This document shows positions 8,738-17,868 of a DNA stretch of 64,000 bases, piece by piece (the first letter of the stretch is position 1; every line of letters begins with the position of its first letter). Source of the DNA: Nitrosopumilus sp. (GTDB lineage Archaea > Thermoproteota > Nitrososphaeria > Nitrososphaerales > Nitrosopumilaceae); the NCBI GenBank assembly GCA_029862745.1, contig JAOTWS010000007.1, positions 1 through 64,000 on the forward strand, in the 5' to 3' direction. Position numbers and translations under genes: made by a program. The notes under the pieces are model-generated. The model searched no databases. It was not told the DNA's origin and worked only from the letters and a program-made list of their open reading frames with translations.

Positions 8738-9301
8738 TCACTGATCATAAATCATTAAATCCTTTTCTTCTAATAATGCATGTAAATTATGAACCGAACG
8801 ATATACATCCGATTCTTTTTTAGCACCTGTACATACTAATTTTCCTGAGGCAAATAACAAAATTACAGTTTTTGGATCAAGCATTCTGTGAATTAGTCCA
8901 GGAAACTGTTCTGGTTCATACATACTTCGTGGCAAGGTTCTTGCTGCTTTTTCCAGGTGAATTTTTCCACCCAAATTAATGGCTGCAACAATATTTTGAA
9001 CTGTGATCACTGCATCTTTTTTTATTTTGATTTTTCCCTTTCTTAGTTTTTGAACAACTGTGTTTACAGCTTTAATGGACATCTCTTCTGATTTAGCACC
9101 AGTACATACCATCTTCCCTGTTCTAAAAATTAATGTTGCTGTTCTTGGATTTGCTAATCTAAAAACTAGTCCAGGAAATTGTTCTGGATGATATTCTGTA
9201 TCGGGAAATTTTTCTGTAATTTCAATAAGATCAATTTTTTGATCAACTGATGCAGATGCAACTACGTTCTCAACACTAACAATAGGCTTTGTTTGAGGCA
9301 T
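8738..9301 (-). CDS. tbp: TATA-box binding protein
   Basis: 187 residues made of two direct repeats of the TBP fold. Each has PEQFPGL, an Arg/Lys-containing strand (ATLIFRTGKMVCTGAKSEE; TVILLFASGKLVCTGAKKES) and a closing helix. It is the general archaeal transcription factor that binds promoter TATA boxes and recruits TFB. Length is typical for archaea. Its own promoter has an excellent TATA box 28 nt upstream, so the message is probably leaderless. One of possibly several TBPs in the genome. Confidence 0.96.
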   Translation of the reverse strand: MPQTKPIVSVENVVASASVDQKIDLIEITEKFPDTEYHPEQFPGLVFRLANPRTATLIFRTGKMVCTGAKSEEMSIKAVNTVVQKLRKGKIKIKKDAVITVQNIVAAINLGGKIHLEKAARTLPRSMYEPEQFPGLIHRMLDPKTVILLFASGKLVCTGAKKESDVYRSVHNLHALLEEKDLMIYDQ

Positions 9302-9323
9302 AACGAGGGACTTTAAATAGCCC

Positions 9324-9334
9324 CTTTATATATA
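9324..9334 (-). promoter_or_regulatory. TATA box of tbp
   Basis: The minus strand reads TATATATAAAG, centred about 28 nt before the tbp ATG. This spacing fits a transcription start at or next to the start codon. Confidence 0.7.
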
Positions 9335-9367
9335 CTAGTCAAATTTTTTTCAAAAATATGCCAAACG

Positions 9368-9817
9368 CTAATGATGTCCTATCAATTGATAGCTATGCTC
9401 TTTATCCATGATATCTGTAATAATGTCTCTATTTTTTATTTTAGGTATTTTGAAATCAAATAATCCTAATTGACCCTTCTGTGGAACTGGAATTCTAAAT
9501 GATTTAGGGTTTCTTAACATGAATCCATAAGTCTTATTTTGAAATTTTTTTGATGACAAATGAAATTTTTTATCTAATTTTATTTCTTTTAATGAATTGT
9601 ATTTTTTTATATCGTAAATCTCTGCTTTACCAATAATTGCACCTGTAACAAATTTTTTATCCATTTTTAATCTAATACAATCATCTCTTCTTATTTTTAA
9701 TGGAGAATGAATTAAAAACTCTCCTCTAAAATTTGTACTCCAATTTCGTAATTCAATGGTTTTCTCACCTGAAATAATTAAATCTGCAAATGGCTGAGCC
9801 ACAGAAAGGCATTTCAA
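9368..9817 (-). CDS. ASCH-domain protein
   Basis: 149 residues opening with MKCLSVAQPFADLIISGEKT and IELRNW, the hallmark of ASCH (PUA-like beta-barrel) domains, followed by an IHSPLKIR strand and VTGAIIGKAEI. ASCH domains bind RNA or modified nucleotides and occur in coactivators and amidohydrolases. It starts 4 bp after the stop of the upstream PLP gene on the same strand, so the two are likely cotranscribed. Substrate is unknown. Confidence 0.8.
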   Translation of the reverse strand: MKCLSVAQPFADLIISGEKTIELRNWSTNFRGEFLIHSPLKIRRDDCIRLKMDKKFVTGAIIGKAEIYDIKKYNSLKEIKLDKKFHLSSKKFQNKTYGFMLRNPKSFRIPVPQKGQLGLFDFKIPKIKNRDIITDIMDKEHSYQLIGHH

Positions 9818-9821
9818 GATT

Positions 9822-11372
9822 TTATTCAGTTGCTACCTTAATTAATTCACCAGGGTTTTTACCTCGTCCTTCCGGTAAATTTGTAATTCCGCCATTCAAA
9901 CTTTGCGTAATTATTCCCTTACTGGCTAAAACTTGTGCAGTCATTAACGAAGTATTCCCAGCCATACATACTAGTAATGATTTTCCTTTTGTTCCTTCTA
10001 ATTCTTTTTTAAACTCATTTGGAATTTGTTGAGTTTGTAATAATTGCTCTATAGTTTTTGCTTTAGGTACGGAAATTTTTGATTTATCAATACCCAATGA
10101 TTTTGCTATTAATTCAATTCCTTTCTCACGTGGTGTATATTGTGTATGAACCCAAATAATTCGATCATAGTCTTTTGCTATTAATGCTGCATCATCTATA
10201 GAAATATTCATTGATAGTTTATTTTCTCCTATTTGCTCAAAATTCTTTTTGTATTTTTCAATTCCATCTGCCACTATTACGACCACTTTTTTATTATTTC
10301 CTGAACTGAACATTTGAATTGTTGAATACAATGCTAGCGCTGTACTCTCTCCTATATTATGACCTTTATCTACAAAAAACTTGAGAAGAAACTTTGCTTT
10401 TTCAAAATCTACTTCATGTTCTGCAGCGTATAGGTCAGGGTTATATAATTTCAATCCCAAAGCTTTGCTTTTAGTTCTAATTCCTGCAACATCTTGACCA
10501 GGAATAGGAAATACTACATGAATTGATTTTTTATCATATTTTTCAGTCATATACTGACTCAAACCTCCAGAAGTTCCCCCTGTACCAAATGAACAAATAA
10601 TATGATAGTCCTTTAATGAATCACCCTTCTCATACAGCTGTTGATCAATTTCAGGAGCCGTAATAGTTCTATGAACATCCGTGTTCAATTCATTATCATA
10701 CTGTTTTGGGCAAAATAAATCATAAATTTTTGCAAGAAACCTTGCCAAATTTATGATGTCCTGTTTTGCTAGCAATGCTTCTATCTCTTGAATATTTTTG
10801 TCAAAAATTTCAGGATTAAATCCAAGATCTGACAATTGAGATCTAACATTTCCTGCAGTTGCTTTTGCAGCTAACTCATTTGCTTTATTCTCCATTCCTG
10901 GTGCTGGACAAATATCCATATCTAAATCCATAATTCGAATATTTTCATTTCTTAATTCTTTAAAGACTCCTTCTTGTAATTTTCTTGAAACAAGTACAAC
11001 CACATTAATTCCAAGTTTTGATAATTGTCCTAATGCTATTCCAAAATTTCCTGAGGTAGCTTCAATTACTGTCTGATCTCTTCTCAACTTTCCAGAAAGT
11101 ATTGCGTTATGAATTATATGACTTGCTGCTCTGACTTTGATTGAGCCACTTAGTAATGTAGAATCAAACTTACCATAAACTTTCAAATCTTTATCATCCA
11201 GATCTAATTTATAAATGGTTTTAGCACATTCTATCAAATCTTCAGTAAGATCAACTAATGGAGTAGGATTGATAATCTTTGCATCTTCTAAGTGAGGTAC
11301 ATTACACCATATTTCATCCTCAAATCTTTTTAGTAAAATACTATCGATTTCTTTTCCTTCAATCTCACTCAT
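9822..11372 (-). CDS. PLP-dependent cysteine/threonine synthase-like enzyme fused to a rhodanese-like domain
   Basis: 516 residues. Residues 30-390 are a fold-type II PLP enzyme: the LSGSIKVRAA segment carries the Schiff-base Lys, EATSGNFGIALG binds substrate, and CSFGTGGTSGGLSQY is the phosphate cup. An insertion near residues 160-250 is unusual. Residues 395-516 resemble rhodanese: a strand-helix alternation and LLVCMAGNTSLMTAQVLAS with a candidate catalytic Cys in a CxxGxxS loop, followed by LNGGITNL. A sulfur-transfer role coupled to cysteine chemistry is inferred. The exact reaction cannot be assigned. Confidence 0.8.
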   Translation of the reverse strand: MSEIEGKEIDSILLKRFEDEIWCNVPHLEDAKIINPTPLVDLTEDLIECAKTIYKLDLDDKDLKVYGKFDSTLLSGSIKVRAASHIIHNAILSGKLRRDQTVIEATSGNFGIALGQLSKLGINVVVLVSRKLQEGVFKELRNENIRIMDLDMDICPAPGMENKANELAAKATAGNVRSQLSDLGFNPEIFDKNIQEIEALLAKQDIINLARFLAKIYDLFCPKQYDNELNTDVHRTITAPEIDQQLYEKGDSLKDYHIICSFGTGGTSGGLSQYMTEKYDKKSIHVVFPIPGQDVAGIRTKSKALGLKLYNPDLYAAEHEVDFEKAKFLLKFFVDKGHNIGESTALALYSTIQMFSSGNNKKVVVIVADGIEKYKKNFEQIGENKLSMNISIDDAALIAKDYDRIIWVHTQYTPREKGIELIAKSLGIDKSKISVPKAKTIEQLLQTQQIPNEFKKELEGTKGKSLLVCMAGNTSLMTAQVLASKGIITQSLNGGITNLPEGRGKNPGELIKVATE

Positions 11373-11459
11373 TCTTTTTCCTCTGAATTAACATTTTTTT
11401 CAAGCTCATATAAAATATCTGTTACATTTTATATCAATTATTTTATTGATAACTAATTT

Positions 11460-13022
11460 TTATGCACCTAGAATACTAATTACTTTACTGGGAATATCAT
11501 TTAATCTGCTTACAGCCATAGTTTTCTCATATCCTAAATATCTTAAATTATTTGCAATAGTTGTAGCTCTTACTGTGTTTTGACCAAGACCTAACGCTAC
11601 CATCCTAATTCCTAATCCTTTGAATATTTTGGTTATATTTCTAACAGCATCAGAATCTGATGGTTCACCATCAGTTAATGTCAGAAAAATATCTGGTCTT
11701 TTTGCTTGTAAAATTGGTAGCATTTTATCATAAACTTCTGCTAGTGGTGTTGATCCATTTGCAACAATTTGAGCTAATCTCTTTGCGGTAATGTTGTTCC
11801 ATTTCATATTTTCTGGTTTAATTGACCAGCATACTACTGATCTGTTTTCTGTGCTAAATGCATATACTGCAAATTTTACTTTAAGAAAAGATAAAACTTC
11901 ACATAATGCTAGAGTTGCTTTTTTGTATTCAATAGCATCAGACGCAATACTTGATGAATGATCCAACAAAATTACAATTTTAGTTTTGATTGATTTTTTT
12001 ACATCCGTAAAAAATGACTCATTACCCTCAATGTAGCTCTCCTCATCAAATTCATCTCCAGATCTAAAATGTTGTTCTTTCCAACCATATTTCCATTCTT
12101 TAAATTTCATTTTTAATCCATTAATTAAATTCATGTCATAAATTACCGTTTCATCTATATTGCTTGTAGATGGAATTTGAATTCCTATTGCATCTAATGA
12201 CAATCCTTTATTTTCTGATTTTTTATTTTCGTCTAACAATATTTTATACTCATCATATACATTATCCCCCCTAATCACTGATGCAGGATCAACTGTACCA
12301 AAATCACCTTCTTTGTTTCTAGTAATTATTTTTAAAATTTTTAATAGTTCTTCTTCAGACAATGGCATTCCAGCTTTCATGAAAGGTAATGAAACTGGAA
12401 TAGTTAGAAGAGAATCAATGTCTAAAATCTTGATTATCTCTGTTACATTTTTTCCAATCCAATTTGTATTATGATTTTCATCAATTGCTTTCTTGATAAT
12501 CTTTTTTGCAAATTTGGATGCCTTTTTTATTTTTTCAAAATTACTAGATTGAATTTCGCCCTTGATTGCATCAAACATAAAATATTGATAAAACGCTTCG
12601 ACAATTCTTGCTTTACCGTATACTGTATGAAGTTGAGGTCTAGCCACAAGCATGTATGTATAATTAAAAATTAATTCTTCATCCATTCCCTTCCAAATTT
12701 TTCTTCCTAATTGTTGAATTCTTTGCGTTTCTAATGTATTGAGAATAAATCCAAATGCATGATCATTACTAAGAATTTTTTTACAATATTTTATTCTCAT
12801 TGCTTCATACCACAATGATGTCCTAAATTGTCTATATTTTTGGAAATCATTTCCTATTCTTTTTTCTAGTGGTGTGATCATCACTTTATTTTCATTAAGT
12901 CTTGTTCTAGTTTCTACTTTATCTGAAATCTCTACAATTATGTTTTCTTTTTCAGACCATCTTCTTACTAGAAATGTGGCGATTTCTAATAGTGATTCAT
13001 TTTTGAGCTGAATTGTTTTCAT
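11460..13022 (-). CDS. VWA-domain protein of a MoxR/VWA chaperone pair
   Basis: 520 residues. The long helical N-terminal part has no recognised domain. The C-terminal 190 residues form a von Willebrand A domain with the MIDAS motif (IVILLDHSSS), a conserved Thr-containing NGSTPLAE loop and LTLTDGEPSD. Its start directly abuts the stop of the AAA gene upstream. Pairs of this type (MoxR/VWA, NorQ/NorD, CobS/CobT) insert metals or cofactors or remodel enzyme complexes. The client here is unknown. Confidence 0.85.
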   Translation of the reverse strand: MKTIQLKNESLLEIATFLVRRWSEKENIIVEISDKVETRTRLNENKVMITPLEKRIGNDFQKYRQFRTSLWYEAMRIKYCKKILSNDHAFGFILNTLETQRIQQLGRKIWKGMDEELIFNYTYMLVARPQLHTVYGKARIVEAFYQYFMFDAIKGEIQSSNFEKIKKASKFAKKIIKKAIDENHNTNWIGKNVTEIIKILDIDSLLTIPVSLPFMKAGMPLSEEELLKILKIITRNKEGDFGTVDPASVIRGDNVYDEYKILLDENKKSENKGLSLDAIGIQIPSTSNIDETVIYDMNLINGLKMKFKEWKYGWKEQHFRSGDEFDEESYIEGNESFFTDVKKSIKTKIVILLDHSSSIASDAIEYKKATLALCEVLSFLKVKFAVYAFSTENRSVVCWSIKPENMKWNNITAKRLAQIVANGSTPLAEVYDKMLPILQAKRPDIFLTLTDGEPSDSDAVRNITKIFKGLGIRMVALGLGQNTVRATTIANNLRYLGYEKTMAVSRLNDIPSKVISILGA

Positions 13023-13895
13023 TTAATTTCCAAACATAGAAGTAATTATGTCACTAACTTTTTGATATTCTATATTTCCCCATTGTGTGTACACATTTCC
13101 AAACACGATACCTGCTGCATCTTTTGATGACATTCCTTTATCTAGTAATTTTCCAAATGCAATAGTTTCTCTTAAGCTTGGTGAATAAAATAATTCTTCA
13201 ACTGCAGCAGCTTGTCTTAATGTATTTGCAAGTTTGATTGCTTGAATTATTTCTGATTCATGTTCTCTGGAAACATACTTTTTTACAATTTCTAATTCTA
13301 TGTCTTCTGGTGGGTATTCTAATTTGATTCTTACTGGAAATCTACTTAGTAACTGTGGAGGCAATTCTTTTGTACCGCTATGTGTTAATGGATTGATTGT
13401 TGCAACTACAAACCAATTTTCTTTTGCTTTGACCACTTCTCCTGTCGATTCTTTTAATGCAATTTGTCGTCTATCGTCTAATGCTTCATCTAATCTGAGT
13501 AACACATCTGCTTCTGCCGAATTAATTTCATCAAGGTAAAGTATGTCTCCCACTCTCATCGATTTTATCAATATTCCTTCCTCAAAACTCACTGTTCCGT
13601 TGGTAAGTGTTTTGGTACCGATCAGATGGCTTTCTCTAGTTCTTAAACTAAAATTAATTGATTCTAAATTCATATTCTTCTTTTTTGCAAAATCTCTTAC
13701 TAGAGATGTCTTTCCAGTTCCTTTCGGTCCTATTATGATTACAAAAAGACCTGCCTCATATGCCTTATTCATGATTTGAATTGAATTATTCCAATCTAGA
13801 TATTCTAATTCTTTCAAAGTATATTTTTGTTGATTTGAACAATATTTAATATTAGATCTATTTTCCAAATGCTTCCACTTTTGCAAATGCTTCAT
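13023..13895 (-). CDS. MoxR/CbbQ/NorQ-type AAA+ ATPase
   Basis: 290 residues. Walker A is GPKGTGKTS (residues 56-64), Walker B is ILYLDEIN, sensor 1 is ATINP, and an Arg finger region follows (LLSRFPVRI). The length and compact C-terminal lid fit the MoxR/CbbQ clade. The ATG at 13895 lies 38 bp inside the 3' end of the upstream flavoprotein gene, which suggests translational coupling. It is almost certainly the motor of the adjacent VWA protein. Confidence 0.9.
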   Translation of the reverse strand: MKHLQKWKHLENRSNIKYCSNQQKYTLKELEYLDWNNSIQIMNKAYEAGLFVIIIGPKGTGKTSLVRDFAKKKNMNLESINFSLRTRESHLIGTKTLTNGTVSFEEGILIKSMRVGDILYLDEINSAEADVLLRLDEALDDRRQIALKESTGEVVKAKENWFVVATINPLTHSGTKELPPQLLSRFPVRIKLEYPPEDIELEIVKKYVSREHESEIIQAIKLANTLRQAAAVEELFYSPSLRETIAFGKLLDKGMSSKDAAGIVFGNVYTQWGNIEYQKVSDIITSMFGN

Positions 13896-15315
13896 TTAGT
13901 TTTTTATGTAATATTTTATTCCATTCATCAAAACCTGAAGGATCTTTTGGATAATTCTCATAATGGTTTACTAACCACTGGTTTTGTTTTGATGTGTATC
14001 GTAATCCATCTGCTACTGTTTTATTCATTGCGCCTCTTATGATCAACCCAATTTTTCCCAATCCTGAAAAATCTGGATGCTCTCCTTTGCTAATTGCTTC
14101 AACATCCATATTTCCCAAAAAGTGTTTCATTCCATAACTTATTTGCTCATTACTCATTTGTTGAACTAGTCTTCTAAAAAGTTCAAGACCTGCAGTTTTG
14201 TATCCATATTCTTTAATAAAATCTAAATTGTACTGCCAAAGCCTTGCTTCTGAAACATCATTAGCTTCTAGTGCTTTTACTACATTATTTCCAATAATTG
14301 TACCTGCAATTAATGCAGGTCCAATTCCTCCAGCATCAATTGGTTTTGGCATCCATGCAGAATCACCTACCATCATATACCCACCAGAAACCATACAATC
14401 ATTTTGCCGTCTAACTGAAACTTGGAATATTCCTGAATTATTATTGATATCTTCTGGATCCTCTGAAAGTCTTGGGTTTCTAATTGCTTTATTTCTATGT
14501 AAGTATTCTTTCATTAGGGATTCTACATTATCTTTTTTCCCTAATCTTTTGTTCCTTCTTTCTAAAAGTGATTTCTCAACTCCTAATCCTATGTTTACTT
14601 TGTTATCTGCTTTAGGAAATACCCAGCCATATCCACCAGGTGCGATATCTTGATCTAAATGAATAATACAGTATTCAGGATCAAATTCTGAAAGATCTTT
14701 CTCGCCTTGTTCAAAATACATTATGTATCTGCCAGTTGATTCTAAATCTCTTCTGTCGATTCTTTTTTCTACCTTTGTTGAGTTTTGGAGTCCATTCCTA
14801 AGCATAGATGTAACTCCTGTAGCATCAATCACAATTCTTGATGTTTTCTTAAAAGGTTGTTTTGTTTTATTATCTATTCCTTGAACTCCAACAACTTGTT
14901 GTCCTTCATAAATCAAACCTGTAAGATTTATCTCAAATAGAAATTCAATACCCATTTTCTTACATCGTTCATTTTGGATTTCTGGTAGCTTTTGACGATT
15001 AAGCATATATCCTGCACCATCAAATGGGATTGCTGTTTCTTTGTCTGGAGAATATGCCATTACTCCTTTTACATCATGCTCTATTTCGGGTCCAGTCCAA
15101 GCAACTTTTATTCTATTTGTCATAAAGTCAACTGCTTCTTTGGAGCATGCATCTCCACATACCCAGCCTGCCAATGATTTTCTGCCTGGTAAAAATTCTG
15201 GACTTCTATCCACAATCAAAATCTTCAAGTTTTGATTTGCATAATGAGAAATAGACTGTGCAGTAATTGTGCCTGCAAGACCTCCACCTGCTATTATAAC
15301 ATCATAATCTACCAC
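13858..15315 (-). CDS. Geranylgeranyl reductase family FAD-dependent oxidoreductase
   Basis: 485 residues. An N-terminal Rossmann motif (VIIAGGGLAGTITAQ) binds FAD, VIDATG is the second FAD motif, and VGDSAWMPKPIDAGGIGPAL resembles the GD motif of the geranylgeranyl reductase/halogenase family. Archaeal members saturate the isoprenoid chains of membrane lipids. A gene like this next to MoxR/VWA could also act on quinones or other isoprenoids, so the substrate is inferred only. The last 38 bp overlap the AAA gene. Confidence 0.82.
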   Translation of the reverse strand: MVDYDVIIAGGGLAGTITAQSISHYANQNLKILIVDRSPEFLPGRKSLAGWVCGDACSKEAVDFMTNRIKVAWTGPEIEHDVKGVMAYSPDKETAIPFDGAGYMLNRQKLPEIQNERCKKMGIEFLFEINLTGLIYEGQQVVGVQGIDNKTKQPFKKTSRIVIDATGVTSMLRNGLQNSTKVEKRIDRRDLESTGRYIMYFEQGEKDLSEFDPEYCIIHLDQDIAPGGYGWVFPKADNKVNIGLGVEKSLLERRNKRLGKKDNVESLMKEYLHRNKAIRNPRLSEDPEDINNNSGIFQVSVRRQNDCMVSGGYMMVGDSAWMPKPIDAGGIGPALIAGTIIGNNVVKALEANDVSEARLWQYNLDFIKEYGYKTAGLELFRRLVQQMSNEQISYGMKHFLGNMDVEAISKGEHPDFSGLGKIGLIIRGAMNKTVADGLRYTSKQNQWLVNHYENYPKDPSGFDEWNKILHKKLNEAFAKVEAFGK

Positions 15316-15396
15316 AATAATTGGGCCCGTCTATCCGTATTTAAAATAATACTGTGATGACTAACTATCTATATCAAAAGTATTGATCGATTGATA

Positions 15397-15471
15397 TTTG
15401 GGGTCGGTTCGTCGCGGCTTCTTCAAGGCGTTAGCTCAGACTGGAGCGGCTAATATTTCCTCATTCCCAAA
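15397..15471 (-). ncRNA. GC-rich candidate box C/D-like small RNA
   Basis: A 75-bp GC-rich island in AT-rich intergenic DNA, closed by a 6-bp terminal stem (TTTGGG at 15397-15402 with CCCAAA at 15466-15471). Read on the minus strand it has box C-like ATGAGGA next to the stem, an exact CTGA (D'), a C'-like TTGAAGA and a D-like CCGA next to the closing stem. That is the order of an archaeal C/D guide RNA, though two boxes are off consensus. The plus strand can instead form a tRNA D-arm-like hairpin, so the assignment is tentative. Confidence 0.4.
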
Positions 15472-15496
15472 CTGAATACTCTCATTCCTATTTAAC

Positions 15497-15922
15497 CTAG
15501 GTGACAATTTGAAAAATTTCTGTAAATGTTTTGACAGTATCTTTTTTGTTGTAAATTGGGGTGTGAATTTTTATTTTTATTGTTTCTTTTTGACTAACTA
15601 CAAGATTACCTTTGATTAATTCTTGTTTGTCTACTCTCATATGAAATCTAGAATCTGCGGTTCTTTCTTCAATTTCATCAATTAATTGATCGATTTGTTT
15701 AGCAGACAACAACCCAAGTAATTTTCTCATAAAATTCTGAGCCTGTTTTTTTACTATTTTTGCATTTAAGATAATTATTGGATTTTCAAAGTGACCTATA
15801 GTCTCATTAACTGTAAAATCACTCTTTTTCAGATCTAAATAGTCTTCAAATGATTGAAAAATTTTTAAAATATCCTCAGTGGCATGAACGATCACATCTA
15901 TTGTAATCTCAATTTTATCAAT
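15497..15922 (-). CDS. DUF54/RNA-binding exosome-subunit-like protein
   Basis: About 141 residues from the ATG at 15922. An upstream in-frame ATG at 15961 would overlap the S3Ae stop by 11 bp and adds a non-conserved leader. The start IDKIEITIDVIVHATED, the ENPIIILNAKI strand and the HMRVDKQE segment match the archaeal DUF54 family annotated as RNA-binding or exosome-associated. It is the last gene of the S15-RecJ-Pcc1-SerS-S3Ae cluster, consistent with a role in RNA metabolism. Confidence 0.75.
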   Translation of the reverse strand: MDKIEITIDVIVHATEDILKIFQSFEDYLDLKKSDFTVNETIGHFENPIIILNAKIVKKQAQNFMRKLLGLLSAKQIDQLIDEIEERTADSRFHMRVDKQELIKGNLVVSQKETIKIKIHTPIYNKKDTVKTFTEIFQIVT

Positions 15923-15950
15923 CATAATTGTAAAGAAATAGTCTTGCTGG

Positions 15951-16562
15951 TTATGCTTCAAGTAATTTTGTTTCTTTATCAGCTGTTCTGATGAGTTTTA
16001 CTTTCTCAAGACCTACATGTCTTACTCTGATGACTTTCTTGAATGCTGCCATGATATCTGAATTAATTTTACTGTAGCATGTTGCTTGAACAAATTGTTC
16101 TATGTTCATACTAGGAATTGTATTGTTAATCACATCTCTTGCAATCAATCTTAATGCATGTTGTCTAGATGTGTTTAGTTGTCTATGAGTTAGAGCTAGT
16201 ACTTTGACTCTAAAGACATATCCATCCTTGGTTTTAATATCTACAACGAAATTGATCTTTGATGAACCCCGTCTTACTAAACTACGCAAGAATTCTTTTG
16301 AATATTCATATCTCTTGAAAATTGTTGATGCTTTATCACCATCAACCTTACTAATCTGGAAATAGATTTTGTACTGATGCTGTGATGGATCTCCCTTTAA
16401 TATGTCGTAAAGTGTAACTTCTAGAACCCTACCTAAAGCATTCTTGTCATCTGTAATTGGGACATATCCGATCGGGACATTGTTAAACGAATCTGGCGCA
16501 TACACTGTAACCCAGCGTTTTTCTCGCCACTTGTCCTTTACTCGACCTTTTCTACGTGCCAA
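15951..16562 (-). CDS. rps3ae: 30S ribosomal protein S3Ae (eS1)
   Basis: 203 residues. It begins MARRKGRVKDKWREKRW and contains GRVLEVTLYDIL, the YEYSKEFLRSLVRRGSSKI region and LTHRQLNTSRQHALR, all characteristic of archaeal/eukaryotic S1e (S3Ae) proteins of the small subunit. Length is normal for archaea. It lies in a minus-strand translation cluster downstream of serS. Confidence 0.96.
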   Translation of the reverse strand: MARRKGRVKDKWREKRWVTVYAPDSFNNVPIGYVPITDDKNALGRVLEVTLYDILKGDPSQHQYKIYFQISKVDGDKASTIFKRYEYSKEFLRSLVRRGSSKINFVVDIKTKDGYVFRVKVLALTHRQLNTSRQHALRLIARDVINNTIPSMNIEQFVQATCYSKINSDIMAAFKKVIRVRHVGLEKVKLIRTADKETKLLEA

Positions 16563-16602
16563 TTACTAACGACCTTTGAATCCAAAATATAAGGGTATGT
16601 CA

Positions 16603-17868
16603 CTAGATCTCTTTCTGATTTCCCATGTAACTTTGTAAAACCTGAGGAATTCTAATATGACCATCCTTTGTTTGGAAATTTTCCATAATAGATACCAGAA
16701 CCCTAGTAGTGGCAATCAAAGTACTGTTAAGTGTGTGAATATATTGGGTGTCTTCATTTGTTTTATCTCTGTATCTTATCTTTAATCTTCTTGCTTGATA
16801 GTCCAAACAATTCGAGCAAGAAACAATTTCTCTATATGTATTCTGTCCTGCCATCCAAGCTTCAATATCGTATGTCTTAGATGAAACTTTACCCATATCT
16901 CCAGTTGATAATAGAACTACTTTGTATGGTATTTCTAAATTTTGATAAAATTCTTCAGATACTGCTAACATTTTTTCATGCTCATTACGAGAATCCTCTG
17001 GTTTAGAAAAAATAAACTGTTCAATTTTATCGAATTGATGAACTCTGAAAATCCCTTTTTGATCTCTTCCATGCGCTCCTGCTTCTTTTCTAAAACATGG
17101 ACTAATACCTGCATATCTTAATGGAAGATCTTTTCCATCTATGATCTCTTTTGAGTGCATTGCTGCCATAGCATGCTCAGATGTCCCAATCATGTATAGA
17201 TCTTCTTCTTCAATTTTGTATATGACTTCTTCAAAATCATCTGCAATAACTGCCCCTTCCATTGACTCTCGATTAATCATGTAAGGTGGTTGAACTAACG
17301 AATACTCTTTTTTTGCAAGAAATTCTAATCCATAGTGGATTAATGATTGATTTAATCTTACAAGATCATTTTTTAGATAATAAAATCTTGCTCCTGCTAC
17401 CTTTGCAGCTCTTTCTAAATCTACCAAATCCAAATTTTCAGAAATATTGATATGATCATTTACTTTGAAATCAAAATTTGGTATCGTTCCCCATTTTCGA
17501 ATTTCCTTATTGGCCTTTTGATTCATTCCTATAGGAACTGATTCATCAACAAGATTTGGAATAGTCATTGCTAGTTTTGAATATATATTTTCAATAATTT
17601 GTTGTTCAGATTCTAATTTTGCAAGATTTTCAGAAATATTTTTCATCTCTGATAAAATTGACGATGGATCTCTCCCTTCCTTCTTTTTTTGTGAAATATT
17701 CAAGGCCAGTTTATTCTTCTTTTTTCGTAATTCATCCGTCTGAATTATTAATTCTCGTCTTTTTTGATCTGATTTAATTAATCCATCCAAATCAAAATAT
17801 ACAGATCTTGCCTTGAGCATATCTCGAATAACCTGTGGGTTTTCTTTGATTATTTTTGGATCCAACAT
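16603..17868 (-). CDS. serS: Seryl-tRNA synthetase
   Basis: 421 residues, a standard (bacterial/eukaryal-type) class II SerRS rather than the rare methanogen form. An N-terminal antiparallel coiled coil (residues about 30-105) binds the long variable arm of tRNA-Ser. Class II motif 2 is seen at FRKEAGAHGRDQKGIFRVHQ and motif 3 near NSTLIATTRVLVSIMENFQ. It charges tRNA-Ser in the cytoplasm. Its start overlaps the stop of pcc1 by 1 bp, so translation is probably coupled. Confidence 0.96.
   Translation of the reverse strand: MLDPKIIKENPQVIRDMLKARSVYFDLDGLIKSDQKRRELIIQTDELRKKKNKLALNISQKKKEGRDPSSILSEMKNISENLAKLESEQQIIENIYSKLAMTIPNLVDESVPIGMNQKANKEIRKWGTIPNFDFKVNDHINISENLDLVDLERAAKVAGARFYYLKNDLVRLNQSLIHYGLEFLAKKEYSLVQPPYMINRESMEGAVIADDFEEVIYKIEEEDLYMIGTSEHAMAAMHSKEIIDGKDLPLRYAGISPCFRKEAGAHGRDQKGIFRVHQFDKIEQFIFSKPEDSRNEHEKMLAVSEEFYQNLEIPYKVVLLSTGDMGKVSSKTYDIEAWMAGQNTYREIVSCSNCLDYQARRLKIRYRDKTNEDTQYIHTLNSTLIATTRVLVSIMENFQTKDGHIRIPQVLQSYMGNQKEI

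Noticed and set aside
15397-15471. Permuted tRNA gene
   Set aside because: The GGTTCG and GTTAGCTCAGA stretches look tRNA-like, but no T-stem, anticodon arm or acceptor can be paired.
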